Positions 6,608 to 16,184 of a stretch of DNA of 62,683 nt are shown in pieces (the first letter of the stretch is position 1; each line of letters starts with the position of its first letter). The stretch spans positions 1 to 62,683 of the forward strand of contig NZ_JACOOJ010000035.1 in the NCBI RefSeq assembly GCF_014287585.1. The letters are read 5' to 3'. The notes beneath the pieces were generated by a model. The model did no database searches, was not told where the DNA came from, and saw only the letters and a program-made list of their open reading frames with translations. Both the position numbers and the translations under genes were made by a program. The stretch comes from Parabacteroides hominis. Its GTDB lineage: Bacteria > Bacteroidota > Bacteroidia > Bacteroidales > Tannerellaceae.

Positions 6608-7846
6608 ATGAAAAAGATATATTTAATGTGGGTGGTTTTCGCCTACATCCTAACAGGTTGCAGCGGCAATACTGCAACACATGGGGAGCATGAACATGAA
6701 GCCCACGAACACAAGGAAGGACACGATCATAGCCACGAAGGGCACGACCATAATCACGAAGGGCACGACCATGAACATGAAGGACATGATCACGAACACG
6801 AAAAAACCGGAGAAGAACATGCCGGTGAGATTTCTTTCAAAAAAGCATTGGCGGAAGCTATCGGATTGCAGACGTCTAAGGTAGAGCCGGGAGCTTTTAC
6901 CGATGTAATCAAGACAAGCGGTCGTGTGATGGCTGCGCAAGGAGAGGAGTCGACGGTGGTGGCTACAGTTCCCGGCGTGGTGACGTTCGGCAACCTGTCG
7001 TTTGTCGACGGAACGGCTGTCCGCAAAGGGCAGGCCATTTTGAGCCTTGCTTCGAGCAGTTTGTCAGACGGCAATGTGGCGGCAAAAGCCAAATATGCAT
7101 ACGAGAATGCAAAGAAAGAATATGAACGTATGGAAGCCTTGGTAGGGGATAAGATCGTTTCTGCCAAAGATTTCGAACAGGCACGTTTGAATTACGAGAA
7201 TGCCAAGGTTGCCTGGGAAGCTGTGGCCGGGAAACAGACGGCTAACGGCGTCTCTGTCGTTTCGCCAATGAACGGATATCTGAAGAACCTGCAAGTGAAA
7301 GAGGGCGATTATGTAACGGTCGGCCAACCGTTGGCAACGATCTCGCAGAATAGCCGCCTGGTGTTGCGTGCGGAGGTTTCAGAGAAATATTACAACTATT
7401 TGCCTTCCGTCCGGTCCGCTAATTTCCGTACGCCGTACGATAACGTGACTTATAAGCTGTCTGATCTGCGTGGACGTCTGCTTTCTTATGGAAAGGCTTC
7501 TGATGCCAACTCGTTTTATATTCCGGTTACATTCGAATTTGACAACAAGGGGGCTATTATCCCCGGCTCGTTTGTCGAGATCTATCTGCTTACCGCTCCG
7601 ATGCAGAATGTGATCAGTGTTCCTGTTTCCGCCCTTATCGAGGAGCAGGGCGTCTACTCTGTCTTTGTCCGCGAGCATGAAGAAGCCTATAAGAAGGTTC
7701 CTGTGACGTTAGGGGCTGACAACGGTTCCGAAGTGCAGATCCTGAGCGGCCTGAAAGCCGGCGACGAAGTCGTGACGGTCGGCGCTTACCAGATCAAGTT
7801 GGCTTCTGCTTCTAATGCAATTCCTGCACATACACATAACCATTGA
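6608..7846 (+). CDS. CzcB-like RND periplasmic adaptor with His-rich N-terminus
   Basis: This membrane-fusion subunit links the inner-membrane RND pump to the outer-membrane channel. It is a lipoprotein (lipobox LTGC, Cys18) of 412 residues. Residues about 25-66 hold a run of His, Glu, Asp and Gly repeats (HEH, HDH) that should bind divalent metal. The rest shows the barrel-sandwich hybrid split by a helical hairpin (about 155-210) and ends with the beta-barrel and membrane-proximal domains, then a short His tail HTHNH. Length is normal for CzcB/CusB homologues. The repeated DNA of the His tract is a likely site of length variation. Confidence 0.9.
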   Translation: MKKIYLMWVVFAYILTGCSGNTATHGEHEHEAHEHKEGHDHSHEGHDHNHEGHDHEHEGHDHEHEKTGEEHAGEISFKKALAEAIGLQTSKVEPGAFTDVIKTSGRVMAAQGEESTVVATVPGVVTFGNLSFVDGTAVRKGQAILSLASSSLSDGNVAAKAKYAYENAKKEYERMEALVGDKIVSAKDFEQARLNYENAKVAWEAVAGKQTANGVSVVSPMNGYLKNLQVKEGDYVTVGQPLATISQNSRLVLRAEVSEKYYNYLPSVRSANFRTPYDNVTYKLSDLRGRLLSYGKASDANSFYIPVTFEFDNKGAIIPGSFVEIYLLTAPMQNVISVPVSALIEEQGVYSVFVREHEEAYKKVPVTLGADNGSEVQILSGLKAGDEVVTVGAYQIKLASASNAIPAHTHNH

Positions 7847-7922
7847 TAATTAAGAATTTAAAATTAATAATTAATGATGGGCAATGGGTGTTTCTCTTTC
7901 TCATTATTAATTAACTAAGATT

Positions 7923-10900
7923 ATGCTGAATAAGATAATATATTACTCGCTGCATAACAGGTTGGTTGTGTTGATCTGTTCCCTGCTGCTGATGATTGCC
8001 GGAACGTACACCGCTTTCCATACGGATGTGGATGTGTTCCCGGATTTGAACGCGCCGACCGTTGTCATTATGACGGAGGCGAATGGTATGGCGCCTGAGG
8101 AGGTGGAACGCCTGGTGACTTTTCCGGTGGAAACGGCTGTGAACGGTGCGATGGATGTGCGCCGTGTCCGTTCGTCTTCTACGACGGGGTTTTCTGTCGT
8201 GTGGGTTGAGTTCGATTGGGGGACGGATATTTACCGGGCCCGCCAGATCGTTTCCGAAAAGTTGGCGGTTGTCAACGAGAGCTTGCCGGAGAATGTCGGG
8301 AAGCCGACGTTAGGCCCGCAGTCTTCCATCTTGGGAGAAATGATGATTATCGGGCTGACGGTCGATGATTCGACTGGTGCTGGTAAAGACGGACGGACAG
8401 ACGTCTCTACGGTGGCAACAACCCAAATGGACTTGCGCACGATTGCCGACTGGACCATCCGCCCGCGATTGCTCTCGACAGGAGGGGTGGCACAGGTTGC
8501 CGTCATCGGGGGCGATATCAAGGAGTACCAGATATTGCTCGATCCCGCCCGCATGAAACACTACGGTGTCAGCTTGGGCGAAGTGCTGACCGTTACGCGT
8601 AACATGAACCGGAATGCCAATGGCGGTGTCCTTTATGAATATGATAACGAATACATCATCAGGGGCGTCCTTTCTACTGCAAATGCCGGGGAGATCGGAA
8701 AGGGAGTCGTCAAGACTGTCGGAGATTTCCCCATCCTGTTGGAAAATATCGCAACGGTCAAGATCGGCGGCAAGAGCCCGAAGCTCGGAACGGCTTCCGA
8801 ACGGGCGAAACCTGCCGTGCTGATCACAGTCACCAAGCAACCCAACACCAGCACGATCGATCTGACGGAAAAGTTGGATGCGATCATGGCGGACTTGCAG
8901 AAGAACCTGCCTGCCGATGTGCATGTTTCGACTGATATATTCCGTCAGAGCCGCTTTATCGACAGCTCTATTAATAATGTAAAGAACAGTTTGTTCGAAG
9001 GCAGTTTCTTCGTTGTCATCGTCCTGTTCCTGTTCCTGATGAATATCCGCACGACGGTGATTTCGTTGGTTGCCTTGCCTCTTTCGCTGTTGGTTTCCAT
9101 ACTGGCGTTGCATTATATGGGATTGACCATCAATACCATGAGCTTGGGTGGTATGGCGATTGCGATCGGCTCGCTGGTCGATGATGCGATTGTCGATGTG
9201 GAGAATGTGTATAAACGGATCAGGGAGAATCGTTTGTTGCCGACCGACCAGCAACGTTCCATTTTGGAAGTCGTGTTCGATGCTTCCCGCGAAGTGCGTA
9301 TGCCGATCCTGAATTCGACGCTGATTATCGTGGTCAGCTTCGTGCCCCTTTTCTTCCTGCACGGGATGGAAGGGCGCATGTTAGTACCGTTAGGGATCGC
9401 CTTTATTGTCGCGCTGTTTGCCTCTACGGTCGTGGCGTTGACATTGACTCCGGTATTGTGCAGCTATCTGCTGAACCGGAAGTCTACGGACAAGAAAGTG
9501 GAGAAAGAGGCTTGGGTGGCCCGCAAGCTGAAAGAATTGTATGGCAAAGCCTTGAATGGGGCATTGGCACATAAGAAGATGGTGTTGGGATGCACGATCG
9601 GCCTGTTCCTTGTTGCATTGGGGACATTCTTTACGTTAGGGCGCAGCTTCCTGCCGCCGTTCAACGAAGGTTCGTTTACGATCAACGTGAGCTCTCTTCC
9701 GGGTATCTCCCTCGAAGAATCGGACGAGATGGGACGACGGGCGGAAGAATTGCTGATGCAGGTTCCCGAAATCCAGACAGTTGCCCGCAAGACCGGACGT
9801 GCCGAGCTTGACGAGCATGCTTTAGGGGTGAACGTGTCGGAAATCGAAGCCCCGTTTGTCCTGAAAGACCGTAGCCGCGAAGCCGTTATGAATGATGTCC
9901 GCAAGAAATTGTCTACCATCAGCGGCGCCAATATCGAAATCGGACAGCCAATCTCTCACCGTATCGACGCCATGCTCTCCGGAACGGAGGCGAATATCGC
10001 AATCAAACTGTTCGGTACGGACCTGAACCTGATGTTTACGGTAGGTAACCAGATCAAGGAAGCCATCCAGGGAATCCCCGGCCTGGTGGACTTGAAAGTG
10101 GAACAGCAGATCGAGCGTCCGCAGCTTACCATCACGCCGAAGCGCGAGTTGATGGCGCAATATGGCATCTCGTTGCCGGAGTTTGAGGAGTATGTCAATG
10201 TCATGTTAGGCGGCGAAGCGGTCAGCCAGGTGTATGACGACGGCAAGACATTCGACCTGACGGTAAAGACTTCGGACGAAAGCCGCGCCACGATGGAGGA
10301 TATCCGTAACCTGATGATCGACGCGGGCGGCAAGAAAGTCCCGTTGAGCTATGTCGCCGAAATCCGTTCCGTGACAGGCCCGAACACTATCAACCGCGAG
10401 AATGTGCAGCGTAAGATCGTGATCAGCGGTAATGTTTCCGAGCGCGACCTCCGCAGCGTCGTGGGTGAGATACAGCAGAAGGTGGATGCTTCCATCCGGT
10501 TGCCCGAAGGCTATCATATCGAATATGGCGGACAGTTCGAGAGTGAACAGGCTGCCAGCCGTACGTTGCTGCTTACTTCGTTGATGTCTCTGTTGGTGAT
10601 CTTCCTATTGCTCTATAATGAGTTTAAGAATGCGAAGGAGAGCGGGGTTATTTTGTTGAACTTGCCGTTGGCATTGATCGGGGGCGTGTTTATCCTGAAG
10701 CTGACTTCCGGTGAGGTGAGTATTCCGGCTATTATCGGTTTTATCTCCCTGTTCGGTATTGCTACCCGTAACGGGATGTTGCTGATCAGCCACTACACGC
10801 ATCTCCGGACTGTAGAGAATGTGCCTTTGAAGCAAGCTGTCCTGCAAGGTTCTATGGACCGTTTGAATCCGATCCTGATGACGGCGCTCAGTTCGGCTCT

Positions 10901-11060
10901 CGCGTTGATCCCGCTTGCGCTGAACGGCGATTTGCCCGGCAACGAGATACAAAGCCCGATGGCTACCGTTATCTTAGGAGGTCTGTTAACATCCACTTTC
11001 CTGAACGGCTTCATCATCCCGATTGTTTATTTATTAATAAATAAAGAAGATAAAGAATGA
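7923..11060 (+). CDS. CzcA/CusA-like heavy-metal RND efflux permease
   Basis: This proton-driven inner-membrane pump is the energy-coupling part of the tripartite exporter. It has 1045 residues, the usual twelve-helix RND layout, and two large periplasmic loops. The TM4 signature reads GSLVDDAIVDVEN, with acidic residues Asp420 and Asp421. Its DDAIVDVEN form differs from the DGAVVMVEN form of CzcA itself and recalls the less characterised HME groups, so the metal cannot be stated with confidence. The His-rich adaptor suggests a divalent cation such as zinc, cobalt, nickel or copper. It overlaps the TolC-like gene by 4 bp (ATGA). Confidence 0.92.
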   Translation: MLNKIIYYSLHNRLVVLICSLLLMIAGTYTAFHTDVDVFPDLNAPTVVIMTEANGMAPEEVERLVTFPVETAVNGAMDVRRVRSSSTTGFSVVWVEFDWGTDIYRARQIVSEKLAVVNESLPENVGKPTLGPQSSILGEMMIIGLTVDDSTGAGKDGRTDVSTVATTQMDLRTIADWTIRPRLLSTGGVAQVAVIGGDIKEYQILLDPARMKHYGVSLGEVLTVTRNMNRNANGGVLYEYDNEYIIRGVLSTANAGEIGKGVVKTVGDFPILLENIATVKIGGKSPKLGTASERAKPAVLITVTKQPNTSTIDLTEKLDAIMADLQKNLPADVHVSTDIFRQSRFIDSSINNVKNSLFEGSFFVVIVLFLFLMNIRTTVISLVALPLSLLVSILALHYMGLTINTMSLGGMAIAIGSLVDDAIVDVENVYKRIRENRLLPTDQQRSILEVVFDASREVRMPILNSTLIIVVSFVPLFFLHGMEGRMLVPLGIAFIVALFASTVVALTLTPVLCSYLLNRKSTDKKVEKEAWVARKLKELYGKALNGALAHKKMVLGCTIGLFLVALGTFFTLGRSFLPPFNEGSFTINVSSLPGISLEESDEMGRRAEELLMQVPEIQTVARKTGRAELDEHALGVNVSEIEAPFVLKDRSREAVMNDVRKKLSTISGANIEIGQPISHRIDAMLSGTEANIAIKLFGTDLNLMFTVGNQIKEAIQGIPGLVDLKVEQQIERPQLTITPKRELMAQYGISLPEFEEYVNVMLGGEAVSQVYDDGKTFDLTVKTSDESRATMEDIRNLMIDAGGKKVPLSYVAEIRSVTGPNTINRENVQRKIVISGNVSERDLRSVVGEIQQKVDASIRLPEGYHIEYGGQFESEQAASRTLLLTSLMSLLVIFLLLYNEFKNAKESGVILLNLPLALIGGVFILKLTSGEVSIPAIIGFISLFGIATRNGMLLISHYTHLRTVENVPLKQAVLQGSMDRLNPILMTALSSALALIPLALNGDLPGNEIQSPMATVILGGLLTSTFLNGFIIPIVYLLINKEDKE

Positions 11061-12238
11061 AACGATTCATATTGACAATAGCATTGGTTTCTTCCGCAAT
11101 GGTAGCCGGAGCACAAACTTCCATCGAAGAAGTGCTTCGGAGCATAGAAACCAATAACAAGGAATTGCAAGCAAACCGTCAGATGGTGACGGCACAGAAG
11201 TTGGAAGCCAAACTGGACAACAACCTGCCTGATCCTACCGTCACCTATTCGCATTTGTATGGGAACAAAGAGGGGATGGGATTCACCGGTGAGTTAGTCG
11301 CTTCGCAATCATTCGACTTTCCGTCTTTATATATGCAGCGGAACAAACTTTCCAAGCAGAAGGGCGAAAGCTACGATCGGCAGGGCGAAGAAGTACGCCA
11401 GCAAATTTTGTTGCAGGCCAAAGAAGCCTGCTTGGACTTGATCTTTCTGAACCAGCAAAAGAACCTGTTGGATATCCGCCGGAAAAGTGCCGAACAGCTT
11501 GCCGCACTCTATCAGCAACGCTTGGAACAGGGCGATGCCAATATTTTGGAAACGAACAAGATCGAACTCGAACTCCTGAACGTCCGCAACGAGGCGCGCA
11601 TGAACGAAGCGGCCCGTGTGAATAAACAACGGGAATTGGAAATGCTGAACGGAGGAATTGCCGTTCAACTGACCGATACGGCTTACGAGGCAGTAGAACT
11701 TCCGCTCTCATTTGCCGACCTGCGTCAGGAAATCTTGGGTACTGATCGACGACTGCTGTCTTTGCAAAGTGCAAAGGCCGTATCATCAAGGCAAATCAGT
11801 GTCAATAAGACGATGGGATTGCCTTCGTTCGAGTTAGGCTACCGTATGAACCCTTCTTCGGGTGGCGAACGTTTCAATGGCTTTTTGGTCGGTATCAGCA
11901 TTCCTCTTTTCTCCAATCGCAACAATGTGAAACAGGCGAAAGCACAGAGCCTTTACACCGATTTGCAGTTGGAAAGCGCGACGACGGCGGTAGAGAACGA
12001 ATTGCTCCAACTCTATAACCAGTCGGTAGCCCTGAAGACTTCCATCGACGAGTATAGCAAAGTGCTGAAAAGCCAGAACAACTTAGCGTTGTTGAACAAG
12101 GCGATCCAGGCGGGACAAATCTCGATGATCGAATATTTTGTGGATGTCACCACGCTCTATCAGAGCATGCAGAATCATATGCAGTTGCAGAACGAATACC
12201 AGAAGGTGATGGCGCAGTTGTATAAATTCAAGTTATAA
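11057..12238 (+). CDS. CzcC-like TolC-family outer-membrane channel
   Basis: This is the outer-membrane duct for the RND system. The 393-residue protein has a signal peptide (cleavage after about residue 19, VAGAQTS) and the repeated long-helix plus strand pattern of outer membrane efflux proteins. It carries two OEP repeats, with paired coiled-coil segments near 95-190 and 285-390. It is translationally coupled to the permease gene through ATGA and is followed by an intrinsic terminator, so it ends the operon. Confidence 0.9.
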   Translation: MKRFILTIALVSSAMVAGAQTSIEEVLRSIETNNKELQANRQMVTAQKLEAKLDNNLPDPTVTYSHLYGNKEGMGFTGELVASQSFDFPSLYMQRNKLSKQKGESYDRQGEEVRQQILLQAKEACLDLIFLNQQKNLLDIRRKSAEQLAALYQQRLEQGDANILETNKIELELLNVRNEARMNEAARVNKQRELEMLNGGIAVQLTDTAYEAVELPLSFADLRQEILGTDRRLLSLQSAKAVSSRQISVNKTMGLPSFELGYRMNPSSGGERFNGFLVGISIPLFSNRNNVKQAKAQSLYTDLQLESATTAVENELLQLYNQSVALKTSIDEYSKVLKSQNNLALLNKAIQAGQISMIEYFVDVTTLYQSMQNHMQLQNEYQKVMAQLYKFKL

Positions 12239-12244
12239 AAGTGG

Positions 12245-12280
12245 AGGGGAGTCCTATTCTATCGAACGGCTCCCCTTTTT
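12245..12280 (+). terminator. Intrinsic terminator of the efflux operon
   Basis: GGGGAG (12246-12251) pairs with CTCCCC (12270-12275), with further CC/GG pairing inside, and is followed directly by five T residues. Confidence 0.8.
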
Positions 12281-12287
12281 GTTTCAG

Positions 12288-12413
12288 TTATTTTCATGCC
12301 TATGAAACTTTTGTTTCACCGGCAGGAAACTTTTGTTTCATCCCGGAGAAACTTTTTTCTCATCGGGATGAAATTTTTTTCTTCCCTGCATGCAAGGTTT
12401 TATACATCCCTGC
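12288..12413. repeat. Tandem array of 22-bp hairpin-forming repeats
   Basis: Four units of exactly 22 bp begin at 12302, 12324, 12346 and 12368, and a diverged 24-bp unit begins at 12390. The best units contain the dyad TGAAAC-TTTT-GTTTCA followed by a C/G-rich 6-base spacer. A further degenerate piece (12288-12307) precedes them. The array sits between the efflux-operon terminator and the ECF sigma gene, ending about 30 bp before its start. The same family appears at 62509-62574. Confidence 0.75.
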
Positions 12414-12442
12414 ATTTACTATTAAAAGCACTATAAGAATTG

Positions 12443-12988
12443 ATGACAGAAACGGAGTTGACCGATAGATGCAAGACCGGAGACAATCTTGCCCGCAAGG
12501 AGCTGTATGAGCGCTTTGCGGAAAGGATGCTATGTCTATGCTACCGTTATGCCGGTGATGAAGAGACGGCTCACGATCTTCTGCATGACGGTTTCTTGAA
12601 AGTCTACTCGTCCATGTCTTCTTTCACTTATAGAGGCGAAGGAAGCCTTCGGGCCTGGCTGAGCCGGGTGTTTACCAACGTTTCCCTGGAATACCTCCGC
12701 CACCGGGACTTGCTTCGTGACGGGATGTCGTTGGATGATGTGTCGGACTTGCCGGATGAACCGGAGCCGGATGCAAGTGTGCTGTCGATGGATGTTCTGA
12801 TGAAGTTTGTGGCGGAACTGCCGCCCGGCTATCGTACCGTGTTCAACTTATATGTGTTTGAGCGTTGGAGTCATAAAGAGATTGCACATAGCCTGCATAT
12901 CAATGAAGCATCGTCGGCATCCCAACTGAACCGTGCCCGCCGCCTGCTGATTACCCGCATCAAGGAACAATTAAAGAAAACAGAATAA
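12443..12988 (+). CDS. ECF-type RNA polymerase sigma factor
   Basis: This 181-residue sigma-70 family protein has region 2 (about 10-90, with the core-binding stretch DEETAHDLLHDGFLKVY) and region 4 (about 125-180, with the helix-turn-helix YVFERWSHKEIAHSL). It should redirect RNA polymerase to a small regulon. I chose the ATG at 12443 rather than the TTG one codon earlier. The next gene, 6 bp downstream, looks like its membrane-bound partner. No target promoter can be told from the window. Confidence 0.9.
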   Translation: MTETELTDRCKTGDNLARKELYERFAERMLCLCYRYAGDEETAHDLLHDGFLKVYSSMSSFTYRGEGSLRAWLSRVFTNVSLEYLRHRDLLRDGMSLDDVSDLPDEPEPDASVLSMDVLMKFVAELPPGYRTVFNLYVFERWSHKEIAHSLHINEASSASQLNRARRLLITRIKEQLKKTE

Positions 12989-12994
12989 ACAGAC

Positions 12995-14257
12995 ATGAAC
13001 GAAAAGAACGACATACTGCAAATGCTCCGAGACCGGGAAGACGAGTTCCGTCTCCCTCTCCGGAAGGGCGGCTGGGAAAAGCTGGATGCGGATCTTTCTG
13101 CGCTCATGCCTGAACCGGAATTGCCTGGCTTGCGGGCGAAACCGGTCCGCTACAAGTTGTATCGTTGGGTGTTTATAGCTGCCGTTGCTTTATTGTGTCT
13201 GATGATATCGGTTGTCGTTTCCCGCCGTGAGGAACCGAAAGAAGTGGTGGCGGAACATCCTGTAGTCTTGTCTCCCGAAAAGAAAGAATCCGTTACGCCA
13301 GCGTTGCCGCCAGAAGAAATTCCGGAGAAACCGGCATATGCACGCTTTTTCCCTTATATTCAGGTAATCGACAGCCTGATACCGCAACTTTATCCCGTGG
13401 ATTTACCAAAAGAGGTCATGATTGCCGGAAATAGCTCTGATGATATCGAGGTAACGGAACCAGCCATGCCGAAACACCGGGATTCCGGGCCGCAACCGGA
13501 TAAGCGAAACAGCTTGCCTTATCGTCCTGTTGAGGAAAAGAAGAAGATATTTGATTTTAACCGCTTTGCTTTCGGTATCCAGACCGGTAGCAATCATGTA
13601 ACGAACATGGGAGGCGGTTTCGAGCATCGTGAAGAATGGGTTAGCCAACCGGATCATCCGAGACCGGAAGAGAAACCTGAACGGCCGGATGACAATCCAT
13701 CGGAAAAACTTCAGACAAAAGCCGCTACGGGTGGAGGCGGAGGAAGTTCGGAAAACTGGAAGACGGACTATTATTATCGCCATCATATTCCAATCACTTT
13801 TGGATTGTCAGCTCGTATGTTTATCACACCCCGGATCGCTCTGGAAACAGGTTTGTCTTATACCTATTTGTATTCGGAAATCCTGGAAGAAGGGAAGACG
13901 CAGAACGGTTCACAGAAATTGCATTACATAGGTATTCCGCTTAAGCTAAGCTGGACGTTCTATAAATGGAAAAATCTTTCGCTCTATGCTTCGGCAGGGG
14001 GCATGATCGAATATTGCGTATCGGCAAAGAAGACAGATGCGGATTTACGAATCAACCGCTGGCAACCCTCCTGGAATGCGGCTGTCGGCATGCAGGCCGA
14101 ACTCCGTAAGCCGCTCTCGTTGTTCGTCGAGCCGGGTGTGAGCTATTATTATAATATGAACCCGCAATATCGTAATAGCAGTCTTCGTTTCGAAAGTATG
14201 CGTACTGTCCACCCGTTCACCTTCACCTTGCAGGTCGGAATCCGGTTCACTTATTAA
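12995..14257 (+). CDS. Anti-sigma-like membrane protein with C-terminal outer-membrane beta-barrel domain
   Basis: The protein has 420 residues. Residues 1-50 are a charged cytoplasmic segment containing WEKLDADL, typical of the short N-terminal region in Bacteroidetes proteins that follow ECF sigma genes. One transmembrane helix spans about 56-72. A proline-rich periplasmic linker (about 75-240) with Gly and Ser runs leads to a beta-rich domain (about 255-420) that has alternating strands and ends in FTLQVGIRFTY, like PorT-type small beta-barrels. The layout implies a protein crossing the inner membrane and reaching the outer membrane. The anti-sigma role is inferred from position. Confidence 0.65.
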   Translation: MNEKNDILQMLRDREDEFRLPLRKGGWEKLDADLSALMPEPELPGLRAKPVRYKLYRWVFIAAVALLCLMISVVVSRREEPKEVVAEHPVVLSPEKKESVTPALPPEEIPEKPAYARFFPYIQVIDSLIPQLYPVDLPKEVMIAGNSSDDIEVTEPAMPKHRDSGPQPDKRNSLPYRPVEEKKKIFDFNRFAFGIQTGSNHVTNMGGGFEHREEWVSQPDHPRPEEKPERPDDNPSEKLQTKAATGGGGGSSENWKTDYYYRHHIPITFGLSARMFITPRIALETGLSYTYLYSEILEEGKTQNGSQKLHYIGIPLKLSWTFYKWKNLSLYASAGGMIEYCVSAKKTDADLRINRWQPSWNAAVGMQAELRKPLSLFVEPGVSYYYNMNPQYRNSSLRFESMRTVHPFTFTLQVGIRFTY

Positions 14258-14413
14258 GTTAGCTGTTCCGGTAGATGGTTGTAGCGAAAGAAGACGCAGT
14301 TGCAAGTTACTAATCGTAATCATATTAATAATTTGTTTTGTAGTATATTACGATCGAAACGTTGATAAATGGATTATTTGTTTGAAAATTTCGTATCATG
14401 AATAAATCTTTTA

Positions 14414-14421
14414 TATCTTTG
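14414..14421 (+). promoter_or_regulatory. -7 box upstream of the PUL sigma gene
   Basis: TATCTTTG matches TAnnTTTG exactly, with TTTC about 21 bp upstream. It leaves a leader of about 70 nt before 14496. Confidence 0.5.
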
Positions 14422-14495
14422 TTGTGCGATGAAATTCTGAAGTTCTTACAGAACTCAGTTATTTAAAGAGAGTGTAAAGTAAGATATATAAGTGA

Positions 14496-15053
14496 ATGAG
14501 CAAACCTATTTCTATCGAAGGTAGCATACGGAATAATTTTGACAGGATATATGTCACATACTATTCCCGTATGCTCCGTTTTGCCAGGGAATATGTATTG
14601 TTTGAGGAGGATGCCGAGAATGTTGTCCAGGATGTGTTCCTTCTTTTATGGGAGAAGCGGGAAGTGTTGGATATACAGGTCAGCCTGGTTTCCTATCTTT
14701 TTTCGCTTGTGAAAAACCGGAGCCTTGATTATCTTCGTCATAAAGTGGTGGCAGAGGAATACAAGCAGGAACTGACCTTTAAGTTATTGGCTCTTGAACA
14801 ATTGAACTATACTTTAACATCTGAAGAAGATATCGAGAAAGTGGTAGCCAACGCTATCGATAAACTGCCCGAACGTTGTCGTGAAATATTTTTAAAGAGC
14901 CGTATAGAAGGAATGAAATATCGGGAAATCGCCGATGAATTAGATATCTCGATGAATACGGTGGAGAACCAGATGTCCATAGCCTTAAAGAAACTTCGTA
15001 TTGAATTGAAGGACTACTTGCCCCTGTTGCTATTCCTTATTAGTGTTAAATAA
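14496..15053 (+). CDS. ECF sigma factor of a SusC/D locus
   Basis: The 185-residue protein shows sigma region 2 (YYSRMLRFAREYVLFEEDAENVVQDVF at about 24-50) and region 4 (KLPERCREIFLKSRIEGMKYREIADEL, about 128-155). It is of the type paired with FecR anti-sigma factors and STN-bearing SusC receptors in Bacteroidetes. It should be released when the SusC/FecR chain signals ligand, and then activate transcription of the locus that follows. The FecR gene begins 69 bp downstream. Confidence 0.92.
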   Translation: MSKPISIEGSIRNNFDRIYVTYYSRMLRFAREYVLFEEDAENVVQDVFLLLWEKREVLDIQVSLVSYLFSLVKNRSLDYLRHKVVAEEYKQELTFKLLALEQLNYTLTSEEDIEKVVANAIDKLPERCREIFLKSRIEGMKYREIADELDISMNTVENQMSIALKKLRIELKDYLPLLLFLISVK

Positions 15054-15122
15054 TATTTATTTACGATTGTCTTTTAGTGGTAAATGAAAAGATAATCGCT
15101 CTTCCCTATAAAAGCATGAGAA

Positions 15123-16100
15123 ATGTATGAACTGATAACAAAATATTTTTACGGGGAAATAACTGCTAAAGAGAAAAAGCAGTTATTTGCCGCCATAGAA
15201 ACAGATGCAGAACTGAAAAAAGAGTTCTTATCTGTTCAGAATCTTCGTGCTTTGACCTCGTGGATCCCGACAGAAGAGGATGAATCTGTTGCTGTGGGCA
15301 AGCTTCTCGAATTTAAGCAAGCCCGCAGAGAGAAAGCATTTGCAATCCCATATAAGCATATCTTGGGATATGCGGCAACCGTTTGCATCGCTGTTTTTTC
15401 TACCTGGATGATTACCAGCCGGACAGAGCAACCTGTAGTTGAAGAACCGGCAATCGCATATGAAGAATTTTCCACCCCTTCCGGACAACGTGCGCTTTTG
15501 AAGTTGCACGATGGGACAACCGTTTGGCTGAATGCCCGTTCGACTTTACGTTATCCCAATCATTTCGGAAAGAATGAACGGAAAGTGGAACTGGATGGAG
15601 AGGCTTTCTTTGAAGTGAAACGGAATGAAAAAGCTCCTTTTGTCATCTCAACGGAAAAAGCAAACATCAAGGTGCTGGGTACGAAGTTCAATGTCTTTGC
15701 TTATAAGGGACATGAGGAATTCAATACATCTTTGGTCGAAGGTGCGGTGAAAGTCTACCAGGGTGAAAGTGATGCGGATGCTCTGAATATTACGCCGCAC
15801 GAATGTGTTTTCCTGTCAGATGGTAAACTGGTAAAAAGCTATTTCGATAATTCTGATTTCCTGTTGTGGAAAGAAGGCATTTACGCTTTTGACGATGTGC
15901 CTTTCAGCTATATCATTAAGAAACTTGAGCTATACTATGATATAACAATCATACAAAAGAACAAGAAACTGGATCAGTATAGATTCAGTGGTAAGTTCCG
16001 TCAGCGTGATGGGGTGGAGAGCGTGCTTCAAACCTTGCAGAAAGTGTATTATTTCTCGTTTGTGAAGGATGAGGAAAACAATTGTATCACTATTCGCTAA
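15123..16100 (+). CDS. FecR-family anti-sigma factor (DUF4974)
   Basis: This 325-residue inner-membrane regulator holds the ECF sigma factor inactive until the SusC receptor signals. The cytoplasmic N-terminal part (1-80) precedes a single transmembrane helix (about 84-102). The periplasmic FecR domain covers about 115-225, with LHDGTTVWLNARSTLRYP and the LGTKFNVFAY block. The C-terminal DUF4974 domain covers about 250-325 and ends YYFSFVKDEENNCITIR, where the STN domain of the receptor is expected to dock. Length is normal. Confidence 0.92.
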   Translation: MYELITKYFYGEITAKEKKQLFAAIETDAELKKEFLSVQNLRALTSWIPTEEDESVAVGKLLEFKQARREKAFAIPYKHILGYAATVCIAVFSTWMITSRTEQPVVEEPAIAYEEFSTPSGQRALLKLHDGTTVWLNARSTLRYPNHFGKNERKVELDGEAFFEVKRNEKAPFVISTEKANIKVLGTKFNVFAYKGHEEFNTSLVEGAVKVYQGESDADALNITPHECVFLSDGKLVKSYFDNSDFLLWKEGIYAFDDVPFSYIIKKLELYYDITIIQKNKKLDQYRFSGKFRQRDGVESVLQTLQKVYYFSFVKDEENNCITIR

Positions 16101-16184
16101 ACGGACATGGATGTAAGAAAAACATGTTTAATCTTTAATTTAATGCCGTCGCCTATGATTTAGAGAGAAGAAAATATAAAAAGA

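Noticed and set aside
12302..12413. CRISPR array
   Set aside because: Units are contiguous 22-bp repeats with no unique spacers, and no cas genes are present.
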